Positions 26,601-32,940 of a stretch of DNA of 64,000 bases are shown piece after piece. Positions within the stretch are counted from its first letter, which is position 1; every line of letters starts with the position of its first letter. The notes below the pieces were generated by a model. That model saw only the letters and a list, made by a program, of their open reading frames with translations. It was not told where the DNA came from and ran no database searches. A program made the position numbers and the translations under genes. Origin of the DNA: CAVQND01 sp049518415 (GTDB lineage Bacteria > Verrucomicrobiota > Verrucomicrobiia > Limisphaerales > UBA8199); the NCBI GenBank assembly GCA_049518415.1, contig JBEKRX010000004.1:65659-129658 (forward strand), in the 5' to 3' direction.

Positions 26601-26812
26601 TCTTCTACTCTTCCGCACGTGCAGGGGGCCGGATTTTCCCCTCCTCCAGCCCCACGAACATCCTCCTGACTGCCGACTGGAAGGAAACCGACAAAATCAA
26701 CGGCGACCTGGAACTGACCCTCTCACCTGACCGCAACTCTTTCAAGGGCCGCTGGCGCTACACCGCCAGCTCAGACTGGTCTGACATCTCCGGCAGGCGC
26801 AAGGCACGCTAG
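23651..26812 (+). CDS. Giant membrane-anchored protein with a DUF2939-like region
   Basis: 1053 residues from GTG 23651. The N-terminal 180 residues hold three to four hydrophobic segments (APFIIAGLCFLMPFFTI, TFAILALACALAGTVLGL, PALMAAAGVGGLVFLLLL, FNLACLAFAAGALLNAYAW). A Pro-rich linker (about 190-235) leads to another membrane segment (WAVLALLAALAYALYPCYVVY) and then a DUF2939-like start (LGRAIKDGRADVLAKRIDFAALTTTLPNEL). The large remainder is beta-rich with three repeated lipocalin-like stretches that begin ELAGAWRLED, ELEGIWQPAG and RLAGRWETDQ. Near the C-terminus GYTFGRWRQDG..LRAIYERD resembles a divergent InlB B-repeat, followed by a last beta-domain. It appears tethered in the inner membrane with a periplasmic C-terminal part. 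No function can be assigned. Confidence 0.7.
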   Translation: MPVNTPLLLAKLSRYGAAPFIIAGLCFLMPFFTISCKQDPKLMRFTLSGVQLVTGTTVAPAEALAGKAEAQRLPADTFAILALACALAGTVLGLRKAKANPALMAAAGVGGLVFLLLLRNEAGRPPPASSDRPNLPQGLEGLSDQKGMETFFEVTTEPGFNLACLAFAAGALLNAYAWRGARALPPVAPASAVAPPEPEPVLPPPPPQTPAAPSPDQAEPTDAQDTLSPPPPPPPPAHSRWRWAKWAVLALLAALAYALYPCYVVYSLGRAIKDGRADVLAKRIDFAALTTTLPNELAQRLKLEDHSNQNPAPPLAQVSEPAFLEQIAQDYLKDADGLLRLLGPAGSRAFPQSQEQADLSLSTLGPSPSGGSRPLVTVTRASYRSLGRAFFDSLSEFSVTLKDVALECELVTPNYFPNQPWELRLAVPRLQLVLQLRQNTWQLIRLRLPQNIQGLAFAPWIDPNELAGAWRLEDKPDLDLDLMPEPGGELALPNRAQADGRLYRAQGDGDLTATVFRLSRRSANQFRLEPSVGPRATQATLTKDREGKYLLALADEPPTPIIKTNVLIPLAELEGIWQPAGGGLQKLELYSDGAGALHGTAVALAAAGRVEYDLTSSHVSGRTLNLDIRSNLGQAPAKCSIVMRPDGTFYVALSPANELRYYRLTNHRPLLPISAERLAGRWETDQLDLLEFVVTGKALQSASFHPRRAAPRLMGAITPRPPGRKAIPLDWTYLSASGTGLLEPQDDNHWRLRLDLTDTGFTDRFSHSYRPPAAAPPPAQTQTAPDSRAQAQAADAFERRYGIVRRGTPRAPAVVPVAPSPRGAIPRPQAMGLRELFADGQWHLLGPFGATPHVLKVVCENLPAPSSRFLRAEPPDQERKSGGPSPLELRYPYGAKVELTAPEPPLGYTFGRWRQDGVAEVLGTNPTLLTDLDQDKTLRAIYERDMGELDKPKPSAPPSPWAGSWQVDHFGQVRVYDRGTGLDIFYSSARAGGRIFPSSSPTNILLTADWKETDKINGDLELTLSPDRNSFKGRWRYTASSDWSDISGRRKAR

Positions 26813-26840
26813 CAGCCCGCCCCCGCCCAGAGCCACGGCA

Positions 26841-26865
26841 TAGTGGGGCAGGCGTCCCGCCTGCC
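26841..26865. repeat. Dispersed GC palindrome (GGCAGGCGTCCCGCCTGCC)
   Basis: The same 24-base block, beginning AGTGGGGCAGG, is found at 42575-42598 and 60960-60983. It is nearly palindromic and lies only between genes. Confidence 0.7.
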
Positions 26866-27040
26866 AGGGCCCAAGGCACGCTAACAGCCGGCCCCCCGGC
26901 CAGAGCCTCAGCCTCTTCGGCCGCCGCCAACGCCCGGCCGGCCGCGACCTCCCCGGCTACTCTTTGCTTGATGGCCGTAGAGCGCTGCCGCAGAATCTTT
27001 CCCCGCGCCGAGACCGTGAAAGTGAGCGGCGCTGGACTCC

Positions 27041-27090
27041 GTGTCTGTCCGTGTTCGTCCGTGTCTGTCCGTGTTCGTCCGTGTCCGCCC
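27041..27090. repeat. Tandem repeat of a 20-bp unit
   Basis: Two full copies of GTGTCTGTCCGTGTTCGTCC plus a partial third. A related tract lies at 31556-31621. Confidence 0.8.
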
Positions 27091-27166
27091 GCGCCGGGGC
27101 CCTGAAAGTGAGCGGCGCCAGACCTGGACGCCAGCAGCGGGCCTCGGCCTTATCCAGCAATCAACC

Positions 27167-27682
27167 ATGAACAAACCTCCCAACCAACCCGGACCTGAAA
27201 CCACCAGCTTGGCCGTCGCCTTAATCCGTCTCATGGTCGGCGGCGTCTTCCTTGTCGAAGGCCTCCTCAAATTCCTTTACCCGGATGAACTGGCCGCCGG
27301 CCGGTTCGCCAAAATCGGCATCCCTGCCCCCGCTACCCTGGGCCCATTCGTGGGCGGTGTCGAAACCATTTGCGGCGCCCTCATCCTGCTCGGACTGCTC
27401 ACCCGCCTTGCCGCCCTTCCCCTCCTCTTCAACATTTCCGTCGCCATTATCTCCACCAAAATCCCCCTCCTGCTCGGCCACGGCTTTTGGGGGTTCACCC
27501 TCCCCAAGCTCGCCCGCTACGGCTTCCTCAGCATGGTTCACGAGGCCCGCACCGACTTCTCCATGTGGCTGGGCCTCGTCTTTCTTCTGATTATGGGCGC
27601 CGGGCGCTGGTCGCTTGATGCCAAACTCCCCAGCCGCCGAGCCGAGCCAAACCCCGGCGGTGACTCCGCTCCCGCCTCGTGA
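27167..27682 (+). CDS. DoxX family membrane protein
   Basis: 171 residues from ATG 27167. Four hydrophobic segments carry the DoxX pattern: SLAVALIRLMVGGVFLVEGLLKF, then GIPAPATLGPFVGGVETICGALILLGLLTRLAALPLLFNISVAI, and DFSMWLGLVFLLIMGAGRWSLDA at the end. The charged helix-one motif EGLLKF and the G-G-E at the second helix are typical. Family members sit in the inner membrane and are linked to redox or thiol stress in some bacteria; the role here is unknown. A longer frame from 27041 reads through the 20-bp repeats, so it was rejected as start. Confidence 0.88.
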   Translation: MNKPPNQPGPETTSLAVALIRLMVGGVFLVEGLLKFLYPDELAAGRFAKIGIPAPATLGPFVGGVETICGALILLGLLTRLAALPLLFNISVAIISTKIPLLLGHGFWGFTLPKLARYGFLSMVHEARTDFSMWLGLVFLLIMGAGRWSLDAKLPSRRAEPNPGGDSAPAS

Positions 27683-27686
27683 CGGT

Positions 27687-27709
27687 TATTCCAACGCGAA
27701 TTGGAATTA
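27687..27709. repeat. Dispersed palindrome copy
   Basis: Same core TTCCAACGCGAATTGGAA as at 22637-22660, immediately after the DoxX stop codon. It might act as a weak hairpin there. Confidence 0.6.
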
Positions 27710-27773
27710 AAGCCAACCGACCCAAATAGCGGTTTTTCTTGGCTCCGTCCGCTTGCCGGCGTAGCCTCGGCCC

Positions 27774-28466
27774 ATGCTCGCCCGTTTGAAGAGGATACTC
27801 ATCGGTGTGGCCGTCGGCCTGGCCCTGCTCGCCGGCGCAGTGTGGCTGCTGATTCACACGCTGGGCGAGCGCGAGACCCTTTATCAGGGAAAAACCCTCT
27901 ACTACTGGGTCGGCCAAATGAACAGCCCGGCAGCCGCGCTGAGCAATCAAACCCGGCTGGTTCTGGACACAGAAATCATTCCCCAGCTTGCCAGGACGAT
28001 GTTCCATGACACCAACGATTCACCTCTCAGGCTCGCCCTGATTGAAGAATTAAACTCCCTGCCCGGAGTTCAAATCTATTTCCCACGCGCCGGCAGCCGC
28101 CGCGCCTGGGCCGCCAACTCACTCGGGACCATCGGCCCTGGCGCCCGGCAAACCATTCCGGACCTCATCAAGGCGCTCAAAGGCAATGACCCTGCCGTGC
28201 GCCCTGCCGCCGCCAGGGCCTTGGGTCAGCTCCAGGGCCAGCCGGACACAGTCATCCCGCTCCTGATCGCTTGCCTGGACGACCCACAGGAGGGTGTGCC
28301 CGAAGCGGCCGCTGAGGCCTTGGGCTTATTCGGCCCCCGCTCCAAGGCCGCGGCGCCAAAGCTGCTCCAGTTATTGAAGATTCCGGACAAGGACCTCCAG
28401 GCCGCCATCAGGCTCGCCCTCAAGCGCATCGACCCTGAAGTTGCCCTCCAAGCCGCTCCGAAATGA
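27774..28466 (+). CDS. Membrane-anchored HEAT-repeat protein
   Basis: 230 residues. A single N-terminal membrane segment (LIGVAVGLALLAGAVWLLIH) is followed by a Verrucomicrobia-typical start ERETLYQGKTLYYWVGQMNS. From about residue 108 there are three HEAT-like helical pairs: RRAWAANSLGTIGPGARQTIPDLIKAL, DPAVRPAAARALGQLQGQPDTVIPLLIACL and EGVPEAAAEALGLFGPRSKAAAPKLLQLL. Such proteins are thought to act as binding scaffolds, here in the periplasm or facing the cytoplasm depending on topology. No enzymatic motif is seen. Confidence 0.8.
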   Translation: MLARLKRILIGVAVGLALLAGAVWLLIHTLGERETLYQGKTLYYWVGQMNSPAAALSNQTRLVLDTEIIPQLARTMFHDTNDSPLRLALIEELNSLPGVQIYFPRAGSRRAWAANSLGTIGPGARQTIPDLIKALKGNDPAVRPAAARALGQLQGQPDTVIPLLIACLDDPQEGVPEAAAEALGLFGPRSKAAAPKLLQLLKIPDKDLQAAIRLALKRIDPEVALQAAPK

Positions 28467-29270
28467 ACCTTCACCGCACGGGGGGCTCGCCACTTCAGCC
28501 TCTGAAGTTGAGACCCTCTTTCCTCACGGTCCGTTAGGGACGGCCCCCGTGGTCCCTCAATTATCTCGAAAGCGTTTTCTGGCCCTGCCGTTGCTGTCCG
28601 GACCCCCTTTCCCGATGCGTCCAAAGCAAGAGAATTAGCAGCAAATAAACCAGGCCAGAGAAGCACGGCAGTGCAGCAAATGCCGCAACCGAGCGGAACA
28701 CTGCATTGGCCACATTGGCTGCATTGGCTACATTGGCCATTTTTGCCAAAAAACTGGCCGGGCCGCGGTTCAAAGAGAATGGCACAGCTCAGCACAACGC
28801 TTTTTCGGTCTCCTCGGCGCAGCCGAGGGCTTCCCCGGTCCCGCCGAGGGCTGCTCCCTGCAATAGCCGCTCCCAAACCGTCGAGGCCGAGGGGCATTCG
28901 CGAGCAACCCAACCCGCCCTCCGCCCACTTTCCTGGCTTCGGTGCAATTCCCTCAATTACCTCGAAAGGCTCGCCATCAATTACCGCGCTGATGCTCACC
29001 CCCGCCCGGAAAACTCCCGCTCATTTCCGGTTGCGGCGCATTCGGCGACCCTCCCAAATGCCCTCCGTAAAGGAGTGCCTGGCCGAATAAAGCCGGCACT
29101 GGAACGTCAAATATCCCGTTGAATGACCATGAAGCGATCCGGGCCGGGAAGATTGGCTGCCGACGCGCTGTCAGCGCCGCCGGGGCAGGGCTTTTGCCCG
29201 GCTTCGCTCGGCGGCGGTCCGGCCGCCGCCTGCTCCCTTCCCTTTGAACACTAGGAACTCAAATCAATCT
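28467..29270. other. 800-bp region without a convincing gene
   Basis: Open frames on both strands have no domain character. At 28703-28738 a 9-bp unit (RCATTGGCY) is repeated four times. The phrase CCCTCAATTAYCTCGAAAG occurs at about 28554 and 28950. The region may hold decayed genes. No RNA gene was recognised. Confidence 0.5.
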
Positions 29271-29897
29271 ATGGACTTCTCCCAATATCGTACTCCTTTG
29301 GCGGCACTGGCCCTCGCGGGGCTTATCTCCGGCTGCGCCTCGGGCGTCAAAAACCCCTCCGGCGTCCCCGTGACCGAAATGCGGGCCGACGAACGCGGCT
29401 TCGTCGCCGGCACCGGCATCGAATCCCAGGACCTCGTGGCGGTCACCGACAAGATGGCCCGCAGCATCCTGGCCATTCCGCAAATCGCCAATGCCCAGGG
29501 CGTGCCGCGCATCGTGCTGGACCCGGTCGTCAACGAGACCCGCTTTCCCATCAACAAAGAAATCTTCCTCACGCGCATCGAGGCGCAATTGTCCAGCAAA
29601 GCGCAGGGCAAGGTCGTCTTCCTGGCCCGCGAGCGGATGGCCGCCCTGGAGAAGGAACGCCAACTCAAACTCGCCGGCCAGGTCACCGCCAGCGCCGACC
29701 CGAGGATTGTCGAGTTCAAGGGCGCGGACTTTTTCCTCACCGGCAAGTTGCAGAGCATGACCACCCGCACCGGGGCCGGCACCAGCGATTATGTCCTCTA
29801 CACCTTCGAGCTCGACGACGCGCGCACGAGCGAAAAAGTGTGGATGGACCAGGCGGAAATCAAGAAGCAGGGCCTCGAGGATGCCGCCTATCGCTAA
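29271..29897 (+). CDS. LpoB-like penicillin-binding protein activator lipoprotein
   Basis: 208 residues from ATG 29271. The signal peptide ends in a lipobox LISGC, so it is an outer- or inner-membrane lipoprotein. The central region (DLVAVTDKMARSILAIPQI, RIVLDPVVNETRFPINKEIFLTRIEAQLSS) and the end (FFLTGKLQSMTTRTGAGTSDYVLYTFELDD, KVWMDQAEIKKQG) match the LpoB/COG3417 family. E. coli LpoB stimulates PBP1B to polymerise and cross-link peptidoglycan; a similar role is inferred. It heads a three-lipoprotein cluster with 31- and -4-base spacing to the next two genes, a combination known next to LpoB/YcfL in other Gram-negatives. Confidence 0.85.
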   Translation: MDFSQYRTPLAALALAGLISGCASGVKNPSGVPVTEMRADERGFVAGTGIESQDLVAVTDKMARSILAIPQIANAQGVPRIVLDPVVNETRFPINKEIFLTRIEAQLSSKAQGKVVFLARERMAALEKERQLKLAGQVTASADPRIVEFKGADFFLTGKLQSMTTRTGAGTSDYVLYTFELDDARTSEKVWMDQAEIKKQGLEDAAYR

Positions 29898-29928
29898 ACC
29901 CGACGGTTGGCAGCCCTTCAGTGAGAGA

Positions 29929-31116
29929 ATGAAGCCGTCCTGCTCGTTTGCCCTGGCGGCCCTCTGCCTGGCCCTGGCCGGTTGCGCCACCGAACCCACG
30001 CAAACCGTCGTGCTCACCGGAAACCTGATGGCCGACGGCCCCGATGCCATTGCCCACGGCCCGCCCCGCGACAAGCTGCTCTGGCAATACCGCACCGCCG
30101 CCGCCGCCATGCGCCAGCCCAACTTCGTCCTCGCCAAACAATGCCTGGACGACGCCCTCACTCGGCTCCAGGGCATTTTCGGCCCGGACCCCAACGCCCG
30201 CAAAGCCCGCAGCCTCTTCCAGGCCGAATCGAAAAAGACCTTCCTCGGCGAACCCTACGAGCGCTCCATGGCCTACATCTATCGCGGCATCCTCTATTGG
30301 ATGGACGGCGAACCCGACAACGCCCGGGCCTGCTTCCGCAGCGCCGAAATCGAGGACAGCGACACCGAAAACCGCGAATACGCCGGCGACTGGGTCCTAC
30401 CCGATTACCTGGATGGGCTGGCCACCACCAAACTCGGCGGCGACGGCGCCGACGCCTTCAACCGGGCCCAGGCCAACGCCAAGGGCCTCAAGCTCCCGCC
30501 CTACGATCCCAAAGCCAATGTCCTGTTCTTCCTCGAGTTCGGCCCCGGCCCCGCCAAATACGCCTCCGGCCAGTACGCCGAAAAGCTCTGCTTCCAGGTC
30601 TCGCCTTCACCCGTCCGCTCGGCGGAACTCAAGCTCGAAACCCTCCAGGTCCCGGTCGCGCCCACCGATGACGTCGGTTTCCAGGCCATGACCCGCGGCG
30701 GCCGGGTCATGGACCACATCCTGGGCAACAAGGCCGTCTTCAAAACCTCGACCGATGTCGCCGGCGACGTCGCCATCCTGGGCGGCGCGGACACCTTGCT
30801 GGCCGGGCGCGGCCGCGACGCGACCATGAACGAGGTCGGCGCCGGCTTGATCGCCGCCGGCGTCATCAGCAAGCTTATCTCCTCCGCCACCACACCCCAG
30901 GCCGATGTCCGCGCCTGGGACAACCTGCCCCATTACCTCAGCTTTGCCAGTTTGCCCCTCCCGCCCGGCCCCCACCTGGCCACCGTCGAGTTCTTCGATC
31001 CCGGCGGCCGCCTCATGCCGCACTTGACCAAGACCATCACCTTCAACGTGCCCGCCGACGGCAAAGACAAGGTCATTTTTGTTAGCGACCAATCCTCAAC
31101 CCCCCAAAATTTATGA
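29929..31116 (+). CDS. TPR-like lipoprotein of the LpoB cluster (COG3014-like)
   Basis: 395 residues from ATG 29929, preceded by GAGAG. The signal peptide MKPSCSFALAALCLALAGCATE has a lipobox. Residues 50-190 are helical and repeat-like (QPNFVLAKQCLDDALTRLQGIF, ERSMAYIYRGILYWMDGEPDNARACFRSAEIED). The second half is beta-rich with a conserved glycine-containing segment (VDHILGNKAVFKTSTD-like, VGAGLIAAGVISKLISSAT) and ends LPPGPHLATVEFFDP. It resembles the COG3014 family often encoded between LpoB-like and YcfL-like genes. It likely works with them at the cell envelope. Its stop overlaps the next start by four bases, indicating translational coupling. Confidence 0.75.
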   Translation: MKPSCSFALAALCLALAGCATEPTQTVVLTGNLMADGPDAIAHGPPRDKLLWQYRTAAAAMRQPNFVLAKQCLDDALTRLQGIFGPDPNARKARSLFQAESKKTFLGEPYERSMAYIYRGILYWMDGEPDNARACFRSAEIEDSDTENREYAGDWVLPDYLDGLATTKLGGDGADAFNRAQANAKGLKLPPYDPKANVLFFLEFGPGPAKYASGQYAEKLCFQVSPSPVRSAELKLETLQVPVAPTDDVGFQAMTRGGRVMDHILGNKAVFKTSTDVAGDVAILGGADTLLAGRGRDATMNEVGAGLIAAGVISKLISSATTPQADVRAWDNLPHYLSFASLPLPPGPHLATVEFFDPGGRLMPHLTKTITFNVPADGKDKVIFVSDQSSTPQNL

Positions 31117-31529
31117 AAAAGAATCTCCCCGCTCTCGTCCTGCTCCTCCCGGCTTTGGCCCTGTTCTCCGGCTGCGCCAGCGACCACGGCGCTTACGCCC
31201 CAAGGAACACGATGGTTAACAACCTGGAAGACAGCTCGAGCTTCGTGCTCTTCGACGAACCCACCCAGCACTCGGTCACCTGCGACGGCCTCGAACCCCA
31301 GCGCTTGCCCGATGGCCGCCTCCAGGTCGCCGCCAATGTCCGCAACCGCGAAAACCGCCGCATCCAGGTCCAGGTTAACTGCGAATTCAAAGACGCCCAG
31401 GGCTTTGTCCTCGACAGCTCCCCCTTCCAAAACCTGTTCCTCGACGAAAACGCCCAGCAAGGGGTCACGTTCGTTTCCATGAACGACCAAGCCGTGCGCT
31501 ACACCATCCGCGTCCGCCAGGCCCGCTAA
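31113..31529 (+). CDS. YcfL-like (DUF1425) lipoprotein
   Basis: 138 residues. The lipoprotein signal is MKKNLPALVLLLPALALFSGCAS. The mature part is a small beta-sandwich with GRLQVAANVRNRENRRIQVQVNCEFKDAQGFV and a C-terminal SMNDQAVRYTIRVRQAR, matching DUF1425/YcfL. In E. coli ycfL is directly upstream of lpoB, so the present cluster keeps the association in a different order. The exact function of YcfL is not established. The four-base ATGA overlap with the previous gene shows coupling. Confidence 0.85.
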   Translation: MKKNLPALVLLLPALALFSGCASDHGAYAPRNTMVNNLEDSSSFVLFDEPTQHSVTCDGLEPQRLPDGRLQVAANVRNRENRRIQVQVNCEFKDAQGFVLDSSPFQNLFLDENAQQGVTFVSMNDQAVRYTIRVRQAR

Positions 31530-31555
31530 CCACCCGCTCCAACTGCGGCAACCTG

Positions 31556-31621
31556 TCTGTCCCTGCCCGCCCGTGTCCGTCCGTGTCGGTCCGTGTCGGT
31601 CCCTGCCCGTCCGTGTTCGTC
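31556..31621. repeat. CCGTGTCNGT simple repeat
   Basis: A tract of imperfect CCGTGTCGGT, CCCTGCCCGT and CCGTGTTCGT units, similar to that at 27041-27090. The remaining intergenic bases up to purS at 31825 show no gene. Confidence 0.7.
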
Positions 31622-31824
31622 TTGCCCTCCCCAGGCCCCGCCCCAGCCGCTCGAACTGCGCCAATCGCGGCTCGCCGGCCTGAGGCCTGAGCTTGCCTAA
31701 GACTCCATACCAACCAGCCCTTCCCGCCTTCGCTCTCTTCCGCCAGTGCTAAAAAACTGCTGGCGTCCGGCCCGCCGCTGTTCCACTGTGCTAGCGGACA
31801 CGCGACCGGAAGTCCTGTTCCGAT

Positions 31825-32064
31825 ATGAAAGCCAAGATTGTAATTACGCCCAAGAAAGCGGTGGTTGATCCCCAAGGCAAGACCGTGCAAAGCGCCCTCA
31901 CGCAGATGGGCTACGCCGGCATCGGCGCCGTCCACGTCGGCAAATACCTGGAAGTCGAACTGGCGGGCGACGACCAGGAGGCGGCCCGGCGGCAAATCAA
32001 CGAGGCCTGCCACAAAATCCTCAGCAACCCGGTCATCGAGGATTACAGGTTTGAAATCGAATAG
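31825..32064 (+). CDS. purS: Phosphoribosylformylglycinamidine synthase subunit PurS
   Basis: 79 residues, the family length. It bridges PurQ and PurL in the FGAM synthase complex and helps pass ammonia between them. Features: KAKIVITPKKAVVDPQGKTVQSALTQMGY at the N-terminus, then HVGKYLEVELAGDDQEAARRQINEAC and the end LSNPVIEDYRFEIE. The gene is the first of purS-purQ-(restriction-modification)-purL. It lies 66 bases before purQ. Confidence 0.95.
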   Translation: MKAKIVITPKKAVVDPQGKTVQSALTQMGYAGIGAVHVGKYLEVELAGDDQEAARRQINEACHKILSNPVIEDYRFEIE

Positions 32065-32130
32065 CGACGCGGTTATGTCAGCAGGGCAGCCTTTAATCGA
32101 GAGCCTGACAACTTGATACGTTGACAACTT

Positions 32131-32841
32131 ATGCATTTCGCTGTGCTCCAGTTTCCAGGCTCGAATTGCGACCAGGACGTGGTGCACGTCCTGCGCAACG
32201 TGCTCGGCCAGGCGGCCCGGCTCTTGTGGCATAAGGAGCATTCCCTCGGCGGGGCCGAGGCGGTGATTGTGCCCGGCGGCTTCAGCTATGGCGACTATCT
32301 GCGCACCGGCGCCATCGCCCGCTTCAGCCCGGTGATGCAGGCGGTCCAGACCTTTGCCGCCAACGGCGGGCTGGTGCTCGGCATCTGCAACGGCTTCCAA
32401 ATCCTCTGCGAAGCCGGCCTGCTGCCTGGCGCCCTGATCCGCAATCGCTCCCTCCAATTCCGCTGCGAACCCATCTTCCTCAAGACTGCCACCGCCGACT
32501 CCCCCTTTACCAACCGCATCCCCGCCGGCCAACTCCTGCGCCTGCCGATTGCCCACGGGGAAGGTTGCTATTTCGCCGACGAGGAAACGCTCGCCCGGCT
32601 CAAGGCCAACAACCAAATCCTCTGGCGTTACGTCAATGCCCAGGGCGAACCCACCCCCGCCGCCAACCCGAACGGCTCCCTCGACAACATCGCCGGCCTC
32701 TGCAACCAGGCCCGGAACGTCGCCGGCCTGATGCCCCACCCCGAACGCGCCAGCGAACCCATCCTCGGCGGCGCCGACGGCCGGCTGGTTTTTGAGAGCA
32801 TCATCCAGGCGCTCGACACAAACCCCGCCCACACGCTATGA
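32131..32841 (+). CDS. purQ: Phosphoribosylformylglycinamidine synthase subunit PurQ (glutaminase)
   Basis: 236 residues. A class I glutamine amidotransferase that releases ammonia from glutamine for FGAM synthesis. The catalytic Cys86 is in LVLGICNGFQIL. The His and Glu of the triad are in GLMPHPERASE near the C-terminus. Also seen: VLQFPGSNCDQD at the start and IVPGGFSYGDYLR. Length is as expected for the split PurSQL form. It is separated from purL by a 3.4-kb restriction-modification gene, which is unusual. Confidence 0.97.
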   Translation: MHFAVLQFPGSNCDQDVVHVLRNVLGQAARLLWHKEHSLGGAEAVIVPGGFSYGDYLRTGAIARFSPVMQAVQTFAANGGLVLGICNGFQILCEAGLLPGALIRNRSLQFRCEPIFLKTATADSPFTNRIPAGQLLRLPIAHGEGCYFADEETLARLKANNQILWRYVNAQGEPTPAANPNGSLDNIAGLCNQARNVAGLMPHPERASEPILGGADGRLVFESIIQALDTNPAHTL

Positions 32842-32940
32842 AGCTGCACCAAAGAATGATCCGGTCATGCGGAATGCCCCATCAGTCCTCTCTGACCCGT
32901 TCCTGCTTTTGACCCGTTTCTGTTTTCTGACCCCTTTCCC

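Larger units (their letters stand above)
26813..27166. other. Intergenic region with several repeats
   Basis: It holds a GC-rich dispersed repeat (26841-26865), the direct repeat TGAAAGTGAGCGGCGC at 27017-27032 and 27103-27118, and between them a tandem 20-bp unit GTGTCTGTCCGTGTTCGTCC (27041-27090). I see no gene. Confidence 0.6.

Noticed and set aside
28703..28738. 9-bp tandem repeat considered as iterons of an origin
   Set aside because: Only four imperfect units, no DnaA boxes and no replication gene nearby.
28226..28999. 257-codon minus-strand frame
   Set aside because: It overlaps the HEAT gene antisense and then reads through low-complexity DNA; no domain.
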